22,714 bases of DNA from assembly GCA_013812265.1 (NCBI GenBank), contig JACCTQ010000017.1:1-22714 (forward strand). The letters are read 5' to 3'. A program made the position numbers and the translations under genes. Under the pieces are notes generated by a model. It had not been told where the DNA came from. It did not search any database and saw nothing but the letters and a program-made list of their open reading frames with translations. Of this stretch, positions 20,742-22,714 are shown piece after piece (the first letter of the stretch is position 1; every line of letters starts with the position of its first letter). The DNA comes from Actinomycetota bacterium. GTDB lineage: Bacteria; Actinomycetota; Thermoleophilia; Gaiellales; Gaiellaceae.

Positions 20742-21683
20742 CTACGCGCCGAGCGCTTCCCGGAGCCCGTCGAGATCCTGACGGCTCGGTTCCCAACCGC
20801 CCGCGTCGGCGTTGGCCCGAACCTGCTCCGGCTTCGTAGCGCCCGCGATCACGGAAACCACCGCGGGTTGCGCGGCCAGGCCGGCGATCGCCACCTCGAT
20901 GAGGGACCGGCCGCGCTCCTCGGCGTAACGCTCGAGCGCCTCGACCCGATCGAAAACCTCGTCCTTCAACCGCTCCGGGCTGGCCGCAAGGCGCGCGCCC
21001 TCCGGAGCCGGCTGTCCGCGCCGGTACTTGCCGGTGAGGAGGCCGCTCGCAAGGGGAAAATAGGGCAGCACGCCGATTCCTAAACGCTCGCACACCGGGA
21101 GCAGCTCCTCCTCGGCCTCGCGCTCGACGAGTGAGTACTCGTTCTGCGCGCTGACGAAGCGGGCCCAGCCCCGCTCCCGTGCGAGCCCGTCCGCTTCCTC
21201 GACCAGCTCGGCGGAGAAATTCGAGGAGCCCACGAAGCGGACCTTCCCTTCATCTACCAGCTCGTCCAGCGCCCCGAGCGTTTCCTCGATGGGCGTCACG
21301 CCGTCCGGTCGGTGGTACTGATAGAGGTCGATCCAGTCTGTCTGCAGCCGCCGAAGCGAGTCGTCCACGGCCGACCGAATGTAGTCCCGCGAGCCGCGCG
21401 CGACGCTCGGGTCGGCGCCGGGCATCGCGTGGCCGAACTTCGTCGCCAGCACGACCTCATCCCGCCGACCCTTCAACGCCTCGCCGAGGAAGGTCTCGCT
21501 GCCTCCGCCGTTCCCGTAGGTATCAGCGGTGTCGAAGAGGGTGATGCCCACGTCGAGCGCCGCTTCCACCACGGCACGCGTACCGGCGCGATCGACGCGA
21601 CCGCCGAAGTTGTTGCAGCCGAGGCCAACGACGGAGACGTCGGGGCCATCTTCGCCAAGCTGGTCGAAGCGCATCTCGCTCAC
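20742..21683 (-). CDS. Aldo/keto reductase
   Basis: The 313-residue protein is an aldo/keto reductase, an NADP-dependent TIM-barrel enzyme reducing aldehydes or ketones. The catalytic tetrad is visible: Asp in LFDTADTYG, Tyr in the same motif, Lys in LATKFGHA and His in LYQYHRPD. GSSNFS and the late IAGATKPEQVRANADA (cofactor phosphate binding) are also present. Length is typical. The substrate is not predictable. The GTG at 21683 has no Shine-Dalgarno sequence; TAAGCT (21695-21690) ends exactly 6 nt away, so a leaderless transcript is likely. GrpB follows in the same operon. Confidence 0.94.
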   Translation of the reverse strand: MSEMRFDQLGEDGPDVSVVGLGCNNFGGRVDRAGTRAVVEAALDVGITLFDTADTYGNGGGSETFLGEALKGRRDEVVLATKFGHAMPGADPSVARGSRDYIRSAVDDSLRRLQTDWIDLYQYHRPDGVTPIEETLGALDELVDEGKVRFVGSSNFSAELVEEADGLARERGWARFVSAQNEYSLVEREAEEELLPVCERLGIGVLPYFPLASGLLTGKYRRGQPAPEGARLAASPERLKDEVFDRVEALERYAEERGRSLIEVAIAGLAAQPAVVSVIAGATKPEQVRANADAGGWEPSRQDLDGLREALGA

Positions 21684-21689
21684 CCGCCC

Positions 21690-21695
21690 AGCTTA
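21690..21695 (-). promoter_or_regulatory. -10 box for leaderless aldo/keto reductase gene
   Basis: On the minus strand TAAGCT ends 6 nt before the GTG at 21683. The preceding bases extend it to TTACGTAAGCT. No -35 was recognised. Confidence 0.55.
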
Positions 21696-21835
21696 CGTAA
21701 CCACCGGCGACCTGCCGCCGCAACTATCGAGCTTCGATTGCTACGGTCACGGGACCGCCCGGGCACTCTCCGTCTCCACCGGAGTAACGCAGCCCCACTC
21801 CCGGCGCGCCCGTCGAGTACCGCGACCGAAATCCA

Positions 21836-22714
21836 ATGGGCACCGCGCTAGCCACAGTCCGCCGCCGCCTGGGCCGCTCCGGCGCTTACGCCGCCGGCAG
21901 AGGTGCCCTCCCGCACATAACGGCCCGGCCACTCCTGCTCGTCATCGCCGGGACGGTGTGCATCGCCTTCTCCGCCATCCTCGTCCGCCTCGCCGACGTG
22001 ACGCCCTCGACGGCGGCGTTCTACCGCTGCGCGTACGCCATCCCGCCGCTTGCCGCCCTCGCCCTGTGGGAGCGGCGACGCTACGGGTCGCGCGGGCGCC
22101 GCGCACGAACGCTCGCCTGGGTCGCAGGCGTGTTCTTCGCGGCCGATCTCGTGCTGTGGCACCACTCGATCGCCGCCGTCGGCGCGGGCCTCGCAACGGT
22201 GCTCGGAAACGTCCAGGTCGTGCTCGTCCCGATCGCCGCCTGGCTCATCCTTCGCGAGCGGCCGGCATCACGGGTGATCGCGGCCGTCCCGATCGTGCTC
22301 GCCGGCGTGGTCCTGATCTCCGGCGTGGTCGGCGCGGATGCCTACGGCGAGGACCCGCCGCTCGGAGTCCTCTTCGGCCTGCTCACGGCCATTGCTTACG
22401 CGGGCTTCCTCCTCGTGCTCCGCGCGGGTTCGGCCGACCTCCGGCGGTCGGGGGGCGCGCTCTTCCACGCGACGCTCGCCGCTGCCGTCGCGACGCTTCC
22501 CATCGGCCTGGCGCTCGGCGAGCTCGAGCTGCGCCCGTCCTGGCCGGAGCACGGCTGGCTGGCCGTGCTCGCGCTCACTTCGCAGGTAATCGGGTGGCTG
22601 CTGATCGCCGCGGCGCTTCCCCGTCTCACGGCCGCGCTCAGCTCCGTCGTACTGACTTTGCAGCCGGTGATGTCGGTCGTGTTCGCGATGGTGCTGGTGG
22701 ACGAAGATCCTTCC
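21836..22714 (+). CDS. DMT/EamA-family transporter, C-terminus cut by window edge
   Basis: The 293 visible residues contain eight or nine hydrophobic helices in the EamA/DMT pattern: RPLLLVIAGTVCIAFSAILVRLADVTPSTAAFYR in the first repeat, LATVLGNVQVVLVPIAAWLILRERP at its end, and LSSVVLTLQPVMSVVFAMVLVDE in the second repeat. These proteins usually have ten helices in two repeats and export small metabolites such as amino acids. The substrate is unknown. The ATG at 21836 gives a 27-residue polar N-terminus before the first helix. No clear ribosome-binding site or -10 box is seen, so a later start is possible. The 152-nt gap to the divergent aldo/keto reductase holds that gene's -10 box and nothing else I recognise. 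Confidence 0.88.
   Translation, partial: MGTALATVRRRLGRSGAYAAGRGALPHITARPLLLVIAGTVCIAFSAILVRLADVTPSTAAFYRCAYAIPPLAALALWERRRYGSRGRRARTLAWVAGVFFAADLVLWHHSIAAVGAGLATVLGNVQVVLVPIAAWLILRERPASRVIAAVPIVLAGVVLISGVVGADAYGEDPPLGVLFGLLTAIAYAGFLLVLRAGSADLRRSGGALFHATLAAAVATLPIGLALGELELRPSWPEHGWLAVLALTSQVIGWLLIAAALPRLTAALSSVVLTLQPVMSVVFAMVLVDEDPS

Noticed and set aside
20734..21093. N-terminal extension of the GrpB protein
   Set aside because: It overlaps the aldo/keto reductase on the same strand in another frame and carries no GrpB homology.

Overview
The window is a GC-rich bacterial chromosome segment with strong G/C preference at third codon positions and many GTG starts. Several genes have no Shine-Dalgarno sequence but a TANNNT -10 box 6-7 nt before the start codon. 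Together with a B12-dependent class II ribonucleotide reductase, secreted propeller proteins, Thr/Pro-rich lipoproteins and an IS630-type insertion sequence, this suggests an Actinomycetota genome, plausibly Thermoleophilia-like. The lineage is an inference from composition and gene style, not from a marker gene.

Layout. 1-247 (-) is the N-terminus of a membrane protein cut by the window edge. 344-4389 (+) is a probable three-gene operon: a secreted/anchored hypothetical protein, a 2'-5' RNA ligase-like 2H phosphoesterase, and the class II ribonucleotide reductase nrdJ. 4391-7699 (-) holds a secreted alpha/beta hydrolase fused to a TolB-like propeller, followed by a secreted six-bladed NHL propeller. 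7721-9397 (+) diverges from the hydrolase and encodes a secreted protein resembling alpha/alpha-barrel enzymes. 9460-10091 (+) is an AbrB/MazE-type antitoxin plus PIN toxin pair. 10140-11249 (+) is a class III-type zinc alcohol dehydrogenase, ending in a perfect 14-bp hairpin. 11293-12765 (-) is a large exported glycine-rich repeat protein. 12847-13891 is a dead IS630-family element. 13903-15402 (+) is an argininosuccinate-lyase-superfamily protein. 15431-16075 (-) and 16098-16763 (+) are a divergent pair: an M15 zinc carboxypeptidase-like protein and an L,D-transpeptidase. The transpeptidase is followed by a VOC protein and a methyltransferase. 17583-18509 (-) is a second VOC protein with an abnormal tail. 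18615-20188 (+) encodes an AMIN-like lipoprotein and a 6-phosphogluconate-dehydrogenase-like oxidoreductase. 20185-21683 (-) is an aldo/keto reductase plus a GrpB/UPF0157 protein. 21836-22714 (+) is a truncated DMT/EamA transporter.

How the parts may work together. The most interesting unit is 15431-16763. Two cell-wall enzymes that could act in sequence are transcribed away from each other from -10 boxes that share the same TA dinucleotide. The carboxypeptidase could trim pentapeptide stems to the tetrapeptides an L,D-transpeptidase uses as donors. Both start codons lie exactly 6 nt from their -10 box, so both messages would be leaderless. The same 6-nt geometry recurs at the antitoxin, alcohol dehydrogenase, AMIN-like lipoprotein and aldo/keto reductase genes, so it appears to be a general expression mode of this genome. 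No tRNA, rRNA, CRISPR array or origin was seen. No gene-free stretch exceeds 300 bases apart from the dead insertion sequence.
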